From: Bradyrhizobium diazoefficiens
GTDB lineage: Bacteria; Pseudomonadota; Alphaproteobacteria; Rhizobiales; Xanthobacteraceae
Direction of reading: 5' to 3'
Length of the DNA stretch: 64,000 nt
Assembly: GCF_016599855.1 (NCBI RefSeq)
Contig: NZ_CP067041.1
Span: 6,014,001 to 6,078,000, forward strand
A program made the position numbers and the translations under genes. The notes under the pieces were generated by a model that did no database searches, was not told where the DNA came from, and worked only from the letters and a program-made list of their open reading frames with translations. This document shows positions 17,795 through 27,113 of the stretch, one piece after another. Every line of letters begins with the position of its first letter. Position 1 is the stretch's first letter.

Positions 17795-18494
17795 TGGTGC
17801 GCGGGCGGGTGTTGCGGAATTCGATGCGCTTCTTGGCCGTGCCGACCTCGACGATGCGCTTCACGAAAATGCCGGGCGTGTGGATGTGGTCCGGATTGAG
17901 TTCACCGGCCGGAACCAGATGCTCGACCTCGGCCACGGTGACCTTGGCTGCAGTCGCCATCATCGGGTTAAAGTTGCGCGCGGTCTTGCGGTAGATCAGG
18001 TTGCCGGCGGTGTCGCCCTTCCAGGCGTGCACGATGGCGAGGTCGGCGAACAGGCCGCGCTCCATCAGGTACTTTTCGCCGTCGAACTCCTTCACTTCCT
18101 TGCCTTCGGCGATCAGCGTGCCCACGCCGGTCTTGGTGTAGAAGGCCGGAATGCCGGCGCCGCCGGCGCGGATGCGCTCGGCCAGCGTGCCCTGCGGATT
18201 GAATTCGAGTTCCAGCTCGCCGGCGAGGAATTGCTGGGCGAACAGCTTGTTCTCGCCGACATAGGACGAGATCATCTTCTTGATCTGGCGGGTTTCCAGC
18301 AGGCGGCTGAGCCCGATGCCGTCGACGCCGGCATTGTTCGAGACCACGGTCAGACCCTTGACGCCGGAGTCCCGGATCGCATCCGACAGCGATTCGGCGA
18401 TGCCGCAGAGGCCGAAGCCGCCCGACATGATCATCATGTTGTCCTTGAGAACGCCCTCAAGAGCCGACTTGGGGTCGGGATAGACCTTGTTCAT
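17787..18494 (-). CDS. scoA: 3-oxoacid CoA-transferase, subunit A
   Basis: A 235-residue subunit A. It starts MNKVYPDPKSALEGVLKDNMMIMSGGFGLCGIAESL, the usual CoA-binding glycine loop (about residues 24-33), and has FNPQGTLAERIRAGGAGIPAFYTKTGVGT and YRKTARNFNPMMATAAKVTVAEVEHLV, all family blocks. Together with subunit B it exchanges CoA between succinyl-CoA and 3-oxoacids. The last residues TSA and the stop codon are read from the right arm of a dispersed palindrome, so the C-terminus may have been changed by its insertion. Confidence 0.93.
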   Translation of the reverse strand: MNKVYPDPKSALEGVLKDNMMIMSGGFGLCGIAESLSDAIRDSGVKGLTVVSNNAGVDGIGLSRLLETRQIKKMISSYVGENKLFAQQFLAGELELEFNPQGTLAERIRAGGAGIPAFYTKTGVGTLIAEGKEVKEFDGEKYLMERGLFADLAIVHAWKGDTAGNLIYRKTARNFNPMMATAAKVTVAEVEHLVPAGELNPDHIHTPGIFVKRIVEVGTAKKRIEFRNTRPRTSA

Positions 18495-18757
18495 GCAAAA
18501 AACCCTCGACTGAAGCTGCGGCTTGCAGGCGTCGCGCCTTATTGGCGGCGATTATTAGGCGAAATCGTCCGAAGCCGTCAATGATACGGGGTTCTCCGTT
18601 CCGCAAGCCGGTGGTAGAAGCTGCCCACGCCGTGGGCAGACCCGTCCGCGGCCTTGAAAGCGACAAGAAAACCCATCAAGTTGCGGGGGTTGGGCGTGGG
18701 GGCGCGCAGGTTTTCCCGGCCCGCCCTTCCGGCTCCAGCGACCAACCCGATCAGGAC

Positions 18758-20671
18758 ATGCCATTGACCGTGGCCCAAGGAATGAAGCGCCTCGGGACGC
18801 CGATCGCGGCGCTGCTCGGCGTCGCGCTGATCGCCCTGATCGCGATCTCCTGGCTCATCAACCGCGACGCGCTGCGCCAGGCGGTGGAAGCGCAGATCCA
18901 CGACGTCACCGGGCTCGAGCTCAGCGTGGCCGGCAACATCGACATTTCCGCTCTGCCGGCAAGCTACATCTCCTTCCATGACGTCGGCCTCAAGGGCGGC
19001 GGCAGCAGCGACCCCGCGCTCCATGTCGACGTGCTCACCGCCAATCTCAGGCTCCTGCCCCTATTGCTGCAACAGTTCGAGATCGCCGACCTGACGCTGC
19101 TGCGGCCGCACATTCATGTCAGCCTGAAACCGGATGGCGAGAGCAACTGGACACCGTTCATCCAGACCATTGCGCGCACGATGAAGCCCGGCGCCGACAA
19201 CCAGGTGTCGTTCTCCGAAATCCGGATCCAGGACGGCGTGCTCAATTACGAGGACGCGGCAACGCACGCCACCGAGAAGCTCGAGGACATCGACCTGTCG
19301 CTGGCTTGGCCGTCGATCTCGCGCTCCTTTGCCGCGACCGGGCAGTTCGACTGGCGCGGCGAACGCGTCGACGGCTCGATCAGCTTTGCCGATTTCGTTG
19401 CGGCCCTCTCCGGCGAGCGCTCTGGCCTGAAGGCGCGGATCGCGAGCGCGCCGCTCAAGCTCGCCTTCGACGGCAGCGTCGCCAACCGCACCAGCCCGAT
19501 GATGGAAGGCACGCTCACCATCGACAGCCCCTCCTTGCGCAACGCGCTACGCTGGACCGGCCAGCCGCAGCCCGGCAGTGGCGGCTTTGGCCGCTTCGCG
19601 CTGAAGGCGCGCGCCAATGTCGTCGGCGCTTCGATTGCGCTCACCAACGTTAATGTCGAGCTCGACGGCAACGCCGCCGAAGGCGTGATGACCTATGCCA
19701 ATAACGGCCGGCAGACCTTGCAAGCGACGCTCGCCGCCGACGCGCTCGACTTCACGCCTTACATTTCGACCTTCCGCCTGCTCGCGAGCGGCGCCCGCGA
19801 CTGGAACAGGCAGCTGTTCGACCTCAATGGTCTCTCGAGCACCGACCTCGACATGCGCCTGTCGGCAGCCAAGCTGACGGTCGGGCCGACCAAGCTCGGC
19901 CGCACCGCGATCGGCGCCAACTTACGCAACGGAACGCTGGCGCTCTCGGTCGGCGAGGCGCAGGTCTATGGCGGCATTGCCAAGGGTTCGTTCGGCATCT
20001 CGCGCGCCGACACGGTCGCCGACATCAAGGCGCAGTTCCAGTTTACCGACGTCGACCTCCAGGCCTGCGCCTCCGAGCTGTTCGGCCTCAACAAGCTCTC
20101 GGGCCGCGGCAACATCAACGTGTCCCTCGGCGCCTCCGGCTCGAGCCCGTTCGGCCTAGTGCAGTCGCTCGACGGCACCGCCACCGTGACCGGGCATGAC
20201 GGCGCAATCGCCGGCTTCAATGCCGAGCAGCTCCTGAAGCGGCTCGAGCGCCGGCCGCTGTCCGGCGGCGGCAATTTCCGTAGCGGCTCGACGCCTTATG
20301 ACAATCTCACCATCGCGGTGAAATTCGCCGACGGAATCGCCACCGCCGAGGACATCCGCATCGAAGGGCCGGCTGCGAAGATCACGCTGACCGGCACCGC
20401 ATCGGTGCCGACGCGCGAATACGACATGAAGGGTGTGGCGAGCCTCAACACGACGTCCGGTTTCCAACTGCCCTTCATGGTGCAGGGGCCCTGGGATGAT
20501 CCGCTGATCTTCCCCGATCCCGAGGCTCTGATCCGGCACTCGCCTGCGGCGTCTCCGTTCCTCGACCTCTTGAAGCAGCGCATCACCGGCGGAAAGCGGC
20601 AGGCGCCGGAGGGATCGCCGACGGCGGAGAACGCCAAGGACAACGCAAAGGACAACGCCAAATCCAACTAG
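18758..20671 (+). CDS. AsmA-family protein
   Basis: A 637-residue protein anchored by one N-terminal membrane helix (about residues 16-34, AALLGVALIALIAISWLI) with the rest in the periplasm. The start of the mature part, RDALRQAVEAQIHDVTGLELSVAGNIDISALP, is the AsmA N-terminal pattern, and the C-terminal part (GLNKLSGRGNINVSLGASG...) matches the AsmA_2 domain. The family forms long beta-groove proteins linked to lipid transfer and outer-membrane assembly. ATG 18758 is used; ATG 18782, nearer the helix, is an alternative and the frame upstream to 18542 is not supported. The C-terminus has NAKDNAKDNAKSN, a short repeat. Confidence 0.85.
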   Translation: MPLTVAQGMKRLGTPIAALLGVALIALIAISWLINRDALRQAVEAQIHDVTGLELSVAGNIDISALPASYISFHDVGLKGGGSSDPALHVDVLTANLRLLPLLLQQFEIADLTLLRPHIHVSLKPDGESNWTPFIQTIARTMKPGADNQVSFSEIRIQDGVLNYEDAATHATEKLEDIDLSLAWPSISRSFAATGQFDWRGERVDGSISFADFVAALSGERSGLKARIASAPLKLAFDGSVANRTSPMMEGTLTIDSPSLRNALRWTGQPQPGSGGFGRFALKARANVVGASIALTNVNVELDGNAAEGVMTYANNGRQTLQATLAADALDFTPYISTFRLLASGARDWNRQLFDLNGLSSTDLDMRLSAAKLTVGPTKLGRTAIGANLRNGTLALSVGEAQVYGGIAKGSFGISRADTVADIKAQFQFTDVDLQACASELFGLNKLSGRGNINVSLGASGSSPFGLVQSLDGTATVTGHDGAIAGFNAEQLLKRLERRPLSGGGNFRSGSTPYDNLTIAVKFADGIATAEDIRIEGPAAKITLTGTASVPTREYDMKGVASLNTTSGFQLPFMVQGPWDDPLIFPDPEALIRHSPAASPFLDLLKQRITGGKRQAPEGSPTAENAKDNAKDNAKSN

Positions 20672-20761
20672 AGTGACCAACGTCGCTCTTTTGGGGTTGG
20701 CAGCCTGCGCGCCACGAGCTCGACGTGCCAATACTGCGACCGATTTCATCCAGACGCGGCG

Positions 20762-22147
20762 TCAAGCGGCGGACTGCGTCGTTGAAATCCAGACCTTGTC
20801 CTCCTGCAGCGCTGCTGCCCCGCCAATCTTCGCTCCCGCCTCGACCTCGAGCGTGCCGTTCTGTCCCAGTTCGCGGGCCAACACCTCGCGATCACAGGCG
20901 TCCTCCCACAGAGAGACGGTGATGGCTGCGACACAATTGCTGATCATGCTGGTCAGCGCCCGCGCCTCCGACATGAAGCGGTCGATGCCGACAAGCAGCG
21001 CCACGCCCGCCACGGGCAAATCCGGTATGACGGAGAGGGTCGCAACAAGCGCGACGAAGCCGCTGCCGGTGACACCGGCCGCGCCCTTGGACGTCAGCAG
21101 CATCAGTCCCAGCATTGCGGCGATCTGCCCCCATGACAGGTGAATGTCGCAGGCCTGCGCGATGAAGATGGAAGCCAACGTGAGATAGATGGCGCTGCCG
21201 TCCAGATTGAAAGAGTAGCCCATCGGCAGCACGAGCCCCGACACACCCTTCCGGCATCCGAGCTGCTCCAGCTTGCGCAGCGCGCCCGGCAACGCCGGCT
21301 CCGACGACGACGTGCCGAGCACGATCAGCAATTCTTCCCTAAAGTAGCGGATGGTCTTCCACAGGCTGAAGCCGTTCAGCCGCGCCAGCGTACCAAGCAC
21401 GACGACCACGAAGACGGAGCAGGCGATATAGAATGTCAGGATCAGCAGTCCCAGCGAACCAATCGAACGGATGCCGTAACGGCCTACCGTGAACGCCATG
21501 GCGCCAAAGGCGCCGAGCGGAGCGAGTTTCATGATGAAGCCGAAGGACACAAACAGCACCTGCGAGAACGAGGCGATTGCCTTTGCCACCACGACACCGC
21601 CGTCGCCGGCGCGGCTCAGCCCGAAGGCGATTACGACGGAGAGCAGCAGCACCGGGAGCACTTCGCCATCGGCGAACGCTCCAAAGAACGAATGCGGGAT
21701 GATGTGCAGCACGAAGTCCGCAAATCCGGTCGCACCTGCCTGCTTGGTGAATTTCGCGGCCACGGACGGATCCAGCGCATCAACGGAAACGTGCATGCCC
21801 ACGCCCGGCTGGATCAGCGATACAGTGATCAGCCCGGCCAACAGCGCGAGCACGGTCAGCAGGTAGAACAACGCCATGGATTTCACCAGCGTGCGCGCGA
21901 CCTCGCGGGAATCGCTGACGCTGTTGATGCCGCTGACGATGGTGCAGAACACGATCGGCGCGATCATCATCTTGACCAGCTTGACGAAGCCGTCTCCGAG
22001 GGGCTTCAGCGCGGCGCCAAATTCAGGCCAGACATGGCCCGCGAGGACACCCAGCATGACACCGATCAGCACCTGAACGTAGAGAACCCGGTAGAACGGC
22101 TTTCGTGCCTCGATATTCGGATGCTCAACCAGCGTTTGCTTCTGCAT
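20762..22147 (-). CDS. Dicarboxylate/amino acid:cation symporter, DctA type
   Basis: A 461-residue carrier of the DAACS family with eight or so membrane helices. Diagnostic blocks are present: the serine-rich hairpin TSSSEPALPGALRKLEQLGC and the substrate and cation region LVLPMGYSFNLDGSAIYLTL. Such proteins take up C4-dicarboxylates or acidic amino acids with protons or sodium. GGGAGA 7 bases before ATG 22147 decides the start over 22162. It lies 56 bases downstream of a PrpF-family isomerase on the same strand, so it probably imports that enzyme's substrate rather than being the general dctA. Confidence 0.9.
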   Translation of the reverse strand: MQKQTLVEHPNIEARKPFYRVLYVQVLIGVMLGVLAGHVWPEFGAALKPLGDGFVKLVKMMIAPIVFCTIVSGINSVSDSREVARTLVKSMALFYLLTVLALLAGLITVSLIQPGVGMHVSVDALDPSVAAKFTKQAGATGFADFVLHIIPHSFFGAFADGEVLPVLLLSVVIAFGLSRAGDGGVVVAKAIASFSQVLFVSFGFIMKLAPLGAFGAMAFTVGRYGIRSIGSLGLLILTFYIACSVFVVVVLGTLARLNGFSLWKTIRYFREELLIVLGTSSSEPALPGALRKLEQLGCRKGVSGLVLPMGYSFNLDGSAIYLTLASIFIAQACDIHLSWGQIAAMLGLMLLTSKGAAGVTGSGFVALVATLSVIPDLPVAGVALLVGIDRFMSEARALTSMISNCVAAITVSLWEDACDREVLARELGQNGTLEVEAGAKIGGAAALQEDKVWISTTQSAA

Positions 22148-22203
22148 TCTCGTTTCTCCCATAGCTCTGATTTTTCTTGATGGCTTCGGAGGCGGCGCCG
22201 GCT

Positions 22204-23277
22204 TCAGGCCGCCAGGACTGAATGAGGAATGTGCGACCGACGGGCAAACACGAGGCCCTCGAAGATTCGCCGGGCTGTCCGCTGCACTCGGGCAACCGGG
22301 CCGGGCTCCAGCCGAACGACGAGCTGGCCGGAGGGATGGGCCAACGTGATCGGCACCGGCGGCGCCAGCGGTCCCACCATCTCTGCGGCGATCGTTCCGG
22401 GCGTGACACAGGCAGTCGCAATCGCGACAGCGCCGGTCACCGCCAGCGCGCTATGGCACTCGTGTGGCATGAAGTACCTGACATTCAACGTCGTCTCGCT
22501 CGCGGGCGCAATCAGGACCGGCTTCGGGATCACCATTGCCGCAGAGTCCGGAAAGCCCATCCGGCGTCCAGTCTCGATGCGCAAGCCTTCGAGACGCGTG
22601 CGGAAGGAGCTGTCGGTGAAATCCGAGGGGGCCTCGCGGCCGCTCCAGCCAAGATCCGCCGCGCGGACCAGCATGACGGGCATGGCCGCATCGATGCAGG
22701 TCACATCGATCCCTTCGATGCGGTCGACCGGTCGCCCCGTGGGCAGCAGGCGACCGGTGCGTGCGCCCGCGGCGTCGGGGAACGACAATTCGACGGGCGC
22801 GGCCGTTCCCGGCACACCGTCGATCCGCGCCTCGCCCTCGTAGGTCACCCGCCCTCCGGGGGTGGCAACCACAGCGTCAATCAACTTGCCAGTGTTGACA
22901 TTGTGGATGCGCACATGGGTGCGACCTGCGGCGGCGGCGACCAGGCCGGCTTCAATTGCAAACGGCCCCACCGCCGCCAGCATATTTCCACAATTGGGCG
23001 AGGTATCGACGACACCTTCACGAACCCGCACTTGGGCAAACAGGTAATCTACGTCAGCGCCCGGCACCGATCCTGGTCCAATGATCGCAACCTTGTTGAT
23101 CACGGCATTGCCGCCGCCGATACCGTCTATTCCAAGATCGTGCCCACCTCCCATCACGGACAGCAGGATCGCGTCGCGCAAGCTGGGGTCGGCCGGAAGA
23201 TCGCTAGCCAGAAAAAACGGCCCGCGTGAGGTTCCCCCGCGCATGACCACACAGGGAATAGCAATCTGATCGTTCAT
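22204..23277 (-). CDS. PrpF-family isomerase / 4-oxalomesaconate tautomerase-like
   Basis: A 357-residue member of the PrpF family (diaminopimelate-epimerase fold). It begins IPCVVMRGGTSRGPFF, typical of the family, and holds the likely catalytic cysteine in TSPNCGNMLAAVG (about residue 95) and a second in PHECHSALAVTGA (about residue 280). Known members shift a double bond in tricarboxylic acids: methylaconitate isomerase, trans-aconitate isomerase and the 4-oxalomesaconate tautomerase GalD. Which reaction applies cannot be read here. With the adjacent carrier and the divergent LysR gene it forms an uptake and isomerisation unit. Confidence 0.82.
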   Translation of the reverse strand: MNDQIAIPCVVMRGGTSRGPFFLASDLPADPSLRDAILLSVMGGGHDLGIDGIGGGNAVINKVAIIGPGSVPGADVDYLFAQVRVREGVVDTSPNCGNMLAAVGPFAIEAGLVAAAAGRTHVRIHNVNTGKLIDAVVATPGGRVTYEGEARIDGVPGTAAPVELSFPDAAGARTGRLLPTGRPVDRIEGIDVTCIDAAMPVMLVRAADLGWSGREAPSDFTDSSFRTRLEGLRIETGRRMGFPDSAAMVIPKPVLIAPASETTLNVRYFMPHECHSALAVTGAVAIATACVTPGTIAAEMVGPLAPPVPITLAHPSGQLVVRLEPGPVARVQRTARRIFEGLVFARRSHIPHSVLAA

Positions 23278-23394
23278 GGATCCGTTCCGTTCGTCGACAT
23301 CTGCGCTCGAACCGAAGCATCGTTCGTCAAAACTCTTTTGTGAAATGCAAAGATATGAAGTATTGTTTCTGAATTCGGTATAATGGAGCGTGCC

Positions 23395-24375
23395 ATGAAC
23401 GCAGAACTGCTCGACCTCAAAGCGTTCATCACCGTGGCGGAGACGGGAAGCTTTGTCCGGACCGCCAGGGCGCTAAATCTGTCGCAGCCGGCGCTCAGCC
23501 GGCGCATTCAGAAGCTGGAAGAAAGCCTCGGCGCGCCGTTACTCGAACGGTCGACGCGCCACGTCAATCTCACCATGACGGGGCGCGACTTCCTGCCGAA
23601 AGTGCGTCGCCTCATCGACGAGTTCGAGACCTCGGTGCTCGCCATTCACGATATCGGCGCACGAAGTTCAGGTCTGGTCTCGGTGGCGGCGGTGCCGACA
23701 GCCGTGTTCTATTTCCTGCCGCGTGCGATCGGCCGATTCGCGGAAGCGTATCCGCGCATTCGCATCCGGATTCTGGACATCGGAGCCAACGAGGGATTGG
23801 AAGCGGTCGCGCGCGGAGAAGCCGACTTCGGCATCAATTTCATTGGTGCCTCGCATGCCGAAATCGAATTTGAGAAACTGGTCGAGGATCCTTTCGTCCT
23901 GGCCTGCCGTCATGATCACCCGTTGGCATCGCGCAAACAGGTAAGTTGGTCGGAGATCGTATCGCACCGAATCATCACGGTCGGTCGTAACAGCGGCAAT
24001 CGCGCGCTGATCGACAATGCGCTGGCGCGACACGGCTTGCAGCTGAACTGGTCCTATGAAGTCGCTCACCTCTCCGGTTCGCTTGGCCTGGTCGAAGCGG
24101 GACTGGGCATCGCCGTGCTACCGAGGCTCGCGACGCCGGCCGCCGGTCATCCGATCATTCACACCATTCGGTTGATCGAGCCGGAAGTGTCGCGGACGAT
24201 CGGAATCGTGCGCCGGCGCGGGGCGACACTATCTCCTCATGCCAGCCAGTTTCTCAAGATGCTCCTCGAGGCATGGCACTCGCCTTCAGCGACGGGCGGG
24301 CAAGGCAAGCCGCGGTCCCGGTCCGCCGAGGCAAGTTCGAAGGGCGCGTCGACCGGCATGAAGCGGAAGCGCTGA
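23395..24375 (+). CDS. LysR-family transcriptional regulator
   Basis: A 326-residue regulator. The N-terminal winged helix-turn-helix is clear (residues 1-60: LLDLKAFITVAETGSFVRTARALNLSQPALSRRIQKLE), followed by a periplasmic-binding-like effector domain from about residue 90. GGAG 6 bases before ATG 23395 sets the start. It is divergent from the PrpF gene with 117 bases between, the usual arrangement for a LysR protein that controls its neighbour in response to the substrate. The C-terminal 35 residues are basic and low in complexity. Confidence 0.93.
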   Translation: MNAELLDLKAFITVAETGSFVRTARALNLSQPALSRRIQKLEESLGAPLLERSTRHVNLTMTGRDFLPKVRRLIDEFETSVLAIHDIGARSSGLVSVAAVPTAVFYFLPRAIGRFAEAYPRIRIRILDIGANEGLEAVARGEADFGINFIGASHAEIEFEKLVEDPFVLACRHDHPLASRKQVSWSEIVSHRIITVGRNSGNRALIDNALARHGLQLNWSYEVAHLSGSLGLVEAGLGIAVLPRLATPAAGHPIIHTIRLIEPEVSRTIGIVRRRGATLSPHASQFLKMLLEAWHSPSATGGQGKPRSRSAEASSKGASTGMKRKR

Positions 24376-24757
24376 TAGCTCGCCGGTGCAGCGGTGCAAG
24401 ACCATCCCCCTTTACTGGAGTTCCTCGGATCCGGCCCGCCATATTCTCGATGGCATTTTCGAATTCTGTGACCGGAGCACTGTGGGCCCGCCACTTGCGT
24501 TGCGTTCAGTGCTCATACCGCATAGAACCCCGCCAGGTCTGTGGACTAGCGGATGTGTCAGACGAAGCCAGAATCGCAAGAGGCGGATTGATTGCCACGA
24601 ATTGATGCGGCGATTGGATCGATGCGCGCGTTAAGCATCTCCGAGAGCCCGGCAGCCCTCGACCTAGGTCTGACAACATGCCGCTAGATCGGCTGACGAC
24701 CATGCGCTAGTGTTTTATCCGACCGGTTAAAACGCCGGCGGCTTGAGGGAGAAAAAC
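24376..24757. other. 382-base intergenic region
   Basis: Between the LysR gene and the second ABC operon. The last 50 bases hold an inverted repeat GTTTTA (24712-24717) and TAAAAC (24728-24733) with a CG-rich centre, about 25 bases before the GTG start, which could be an operator or part of the promoter. The rest shows no coding pattern, no RNA gene and no repeat that I recognise; short frames here lack codon bias. Confidence 0.45.
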
Positions 24758-26143
24758 GTGAAATCCAAGATTATCGGCGCGGTCACACTGGCGGTCGCTG
24801 CGACCGGGCTGTTTGCAGCCGCCGCACCCGCATTTGCGCAGCAAAAGACGATTACGGTTTGGTTTGCCAAGGGCTTCTACAGGTCAGAAGACGACGCACT
24901 GATCGAGACCATCAAGAAGTTCGAAGCAAAAACCGGCATCAAGGTCGAGCTGTCGCAGTACGCGATCCAAGACATGATTCCGAAGACGGTCGCAGCGCTC
25001 GATGCCGGCACCGTGCCCGACGTCGCCTACTCCGACTCCTATGACGTGCAGGCACAGGGCAAATGGGCCTTCGAGGGCAAGCTCGAGGATCTCACGGACG
25101 TCATGGAGCCGATCAAGGACCGGTTCGTGCAGAACACGCTGGACGCCTCGATCCTCTATAACGACGTCACCAAGAAGAAGGCCTATTACGGCTTTCCGCT
25201 GAAGCAGCAGAGCATGCACGTCCAGATTTGGAACGACATGCTGGAAAAGGCCGGCTTCAAGCAGAGCGACATTCCGACCGACTGGACCGGCTATTGGTCG
25301 TTCTGGTGCGACAAGGTGCAGCCGGCGATCCGCAAGGCCACCGGCCAGCGCATCTACGCCGTGGGCCAGCCGATGGGCGTGGAATCCACCGACTCCTTCC
25401 AGTCGTTCTACACCTTCATGGACGCCTATCACGTCAAGCTGGTCGATGATAACGGCAAGCTGCTGGTGGACGATCCCAAGGTGCGCGACGGCCTGATCCA
25501 CGCACTGAAGGACTACACCGACACCTACATCAAGGGCTGCACGCCGCCCTCCTCGACGACCTGGAAGGATCCGGACAACAACGTCGCCTTCCATAACAAG
25601 ACGATCGTGATGACACACAATTTCACGATCTCGATCGCGGCGAAGTGGTATGAGGACTCACAGAACCAGGCGCTCACGCAAGAGCAGCGCGACGCCGGCA
25701 AGAAGGCCTATGAGCAGGACATCATCACCGCGTCTTTCCCGAAGGCCCCGGATGGTTCGACCATCCGCTACCGCTCCGACGTGAAGACCGGGCTGATGTT
25801 CGCCGCGGCCAAGAACAAGGCCGAGGGCAAGCAGTTCATCAGCTTCCTGCTGCAGGAAGAGAACGTCCGTCCCTATATCGAGGGGGCGCTTGGTCGCTGG
25901 TTCCCGGTGACCAAGGAGAGTCAGGCGAGCCCGTTCTGGCAGTCCGACAAGCACCGCAGGGCGGTTTACGCCCAGTTCACTGGCGGTACCACGCCATTCG
26001 ACTTCACCAAGAACTGGAAGTTCACGATCCTGAACAACGAGAACGTCTGGGCCAAGGCGATGAACCGCGTGGTCAGCGAGAAGATCCCGGTCGACAAGGC
26101 CGTCGACGAACTGATCGCCCGCATCAAGCAGGTCGCGGGTTAA
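24758..26143 (+). CDS. ABC transporter sugar-type binding protein
   Basis: A 461-residue periplasmic binding protein of solute-binding family 1. The signal peptide spans about residues 1-27 (ending AFA-QQ). The mature part begins KTITVWFAKGFYRSEDDALIETIKKFEAKTGIKVELS and includes TVPDVAYSDSYDVQAQGKWAFEGKLEDLTDV, typical of sugar binders. GTG 24758 has GAGGGAG 6 bases upstream, better than TTG 24743. Two permease genes follow after 97 bases that contain two strong stem-loops. The ligand is unknown. Confidence 0.9.
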   Translation: MKSKIIGAVTLAVAATGLFAAAAPAFAQQKTITVWFAKGFYRSEDDALIETIKKFEAKTGIKVELSQYAIQDMIPKTVAALDAGTVPDVAYSDSYDVQAQGKWAFEGKLEDLTDVMEPIKDRFVQNTLDASILYNDVTKKKAYYGFPLKQQSMHVQIWNDMLEKAGFKQSDIPTDWTGYWSFWCDKVQPAIRKATGQRIYAVGQPMGVESTDSFQSFYTFMDAYHVKLVDDNGKLLVDDPKVRDGLIHALKDYTDTYIKGCTPPSSTTWKDPDNNVAFHNKTIVMTHNFTISIAAKWYEDSQNQALTQEQRDAGKKAYEQDIITASFPKAPDGSTIRYRSDVKTGLMFAAAKNKAEGKQFISFLLQEENVRPYIEGALGRWFPVTKESQASPFWQSDKHRRAVYAQFTGGTTPFDFTKNWKFTILNNENVWAKAMNRVVSEKIPVDKAVDELIARIKQVAG

Positions 26144-26157
26144 GTCGCCCTCCCCCT

Positions 26158-26230
26158 CTCTCCCCGCGTGGCGGGGAGAGGTATAAGAACAACACCGGCC
26201 GCGTTTCGCGGCCGGCATCTCTTTAAAGAG
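26158..26230 (+). promoter_or_regulatory. Three stem-loops between binding protein and permease
   Basis: Three inverted repeats follow each other: CTCTCCCCG / CGGGGAGAG (26158-26180), CCGGCCGCG-TTT-CGCGGCCGG (26195-26215) and CTCTTTAAAGAG (26219-26230). They lie 14 bases after the binding-protein stop and end 10 bases before the permease start. Such structures in ABC operons protect the upstream mRNA or stop part of the transcripts, giving more binding protein than permease. That role is inferred. Confidence 0.65.
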
Positions 26231-26240
26231 TCCAAAAAGA

Positions 26241-27113
26241 ATGGCGATCACGCTCTCTGGCGATCAGGCAATCCCCGGCCCGCCCTTTTCGTCGCGGCTG
26301 ACCCCGGCGCAGATCTGGGGCATCGTGCTGCTCGCACCCTATCTGCTGGTTTTCCTCGCCTTCGTCGTCTATCCCGTCGGCTACGGACTGTGGCTGGCGC
26401 GGGCGCCGTCGAACTATGTCGCGCTCTACAACGATCCGATCTTCGCGCGCGCCGCGGTCAACACGCTGATCTTCCTGGTCATCGGCATCAATATCAAGAT
26501 GCTGATCGCGCTGTTCCTGTCCGGCTTCTTCGCCCAGCAGCGCCCCTGGATCAAATGGCTCTCGGTGATCTTCATCCTGCCCTGGGCGGTGCCGTCGATC
26601 CCGACCATCCTGTCGGTGCGGTTCATGCTCAATCCCGAATGGGGCATGGTCAACCACCTCATCTTCTCACTCACCGGTGACGACGGCCCGAACTGGCTGA
26701 ACGATCCGACCGTGGCGCTGACCATGGCAATCGCCGTCCACATCTGGAAGTCGCTGCCGTTCTGGACGCTGATCCTGATCACCGGACGGCTTGCGATCTC
26801 GCATGATCTGTTCGAGGCCGCCGAAGTCGACGGCGCAAGCTGGTGGCAGAAATTCCGCTTCATCACCTGGCCGTCGATGCAGACGCTCTACGTGACCTGC
26901 ACGCTGCTCTCGATGATCTGGACGCTCGGCGACTTCAACAGCGTCTATCTGCTCACCGGCGGTGGTCCGGCCGACCTCACGCATGTGCTGTCGACGCTCG
27001 GCATCCGCTATCTCCGGCTCGACCAGCTCTCGCTCGCGATGGCCTCCATCGTCTGCGCGATGCCGTTCGTCCTGCCGCTCGTGTACTTCATGATGAAACG
27101 GTTGTCGCGATGA
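26241..27113 (+). CDS. Sugar ABC transporter permease (MalF/UgpA type)
   Basis: A 290-residue six-helix permease with the ATPase-docking loop EAAEVDGASWWQKFRFITWP (about residues 194-213) and the late TGGGPADLTHVLST block typical of the MalF side. The N-terminus is short. It ends in an ATGA overlap with the next permease. No ATP-binding gene of the same strand follows; the nearest ATPase, at 29803-30972 on the other strand, is of the polyamine type. Confidence 0.92.
   Translation: MAITLSGDQAIPGPPFSSRLTPAQIWGIVLLAPYLLVFLAFVVYPVGYGLWLARAPSNYVALYNDPIFARAAVNTLIFLVIGINIKMLIALFLSGFFAQQRPWIKWLSVIFILPWAVPSIPTILSVRFMLNPEWGMVNHLIFSLTGDDGPNWLNDPTVALTMAIAVHIWKSLPFWTLILITGRLAISHDLFEAAEVDGASWWQKFRFITWPSMQTLYVTCTLLSMIWTLGDFNSVYLLTGGGPADLTHVLSTLGIRYLRLDQLSLAMASIVCAMPFVLPLVYFMMKRLSR

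Noticed and set aside
23379..23384. TATAAT before the LysR gene
   Set aside because: A transcript from it would start about 4 bases before the ATG and would lack the GGAG site; no matching -35 box.
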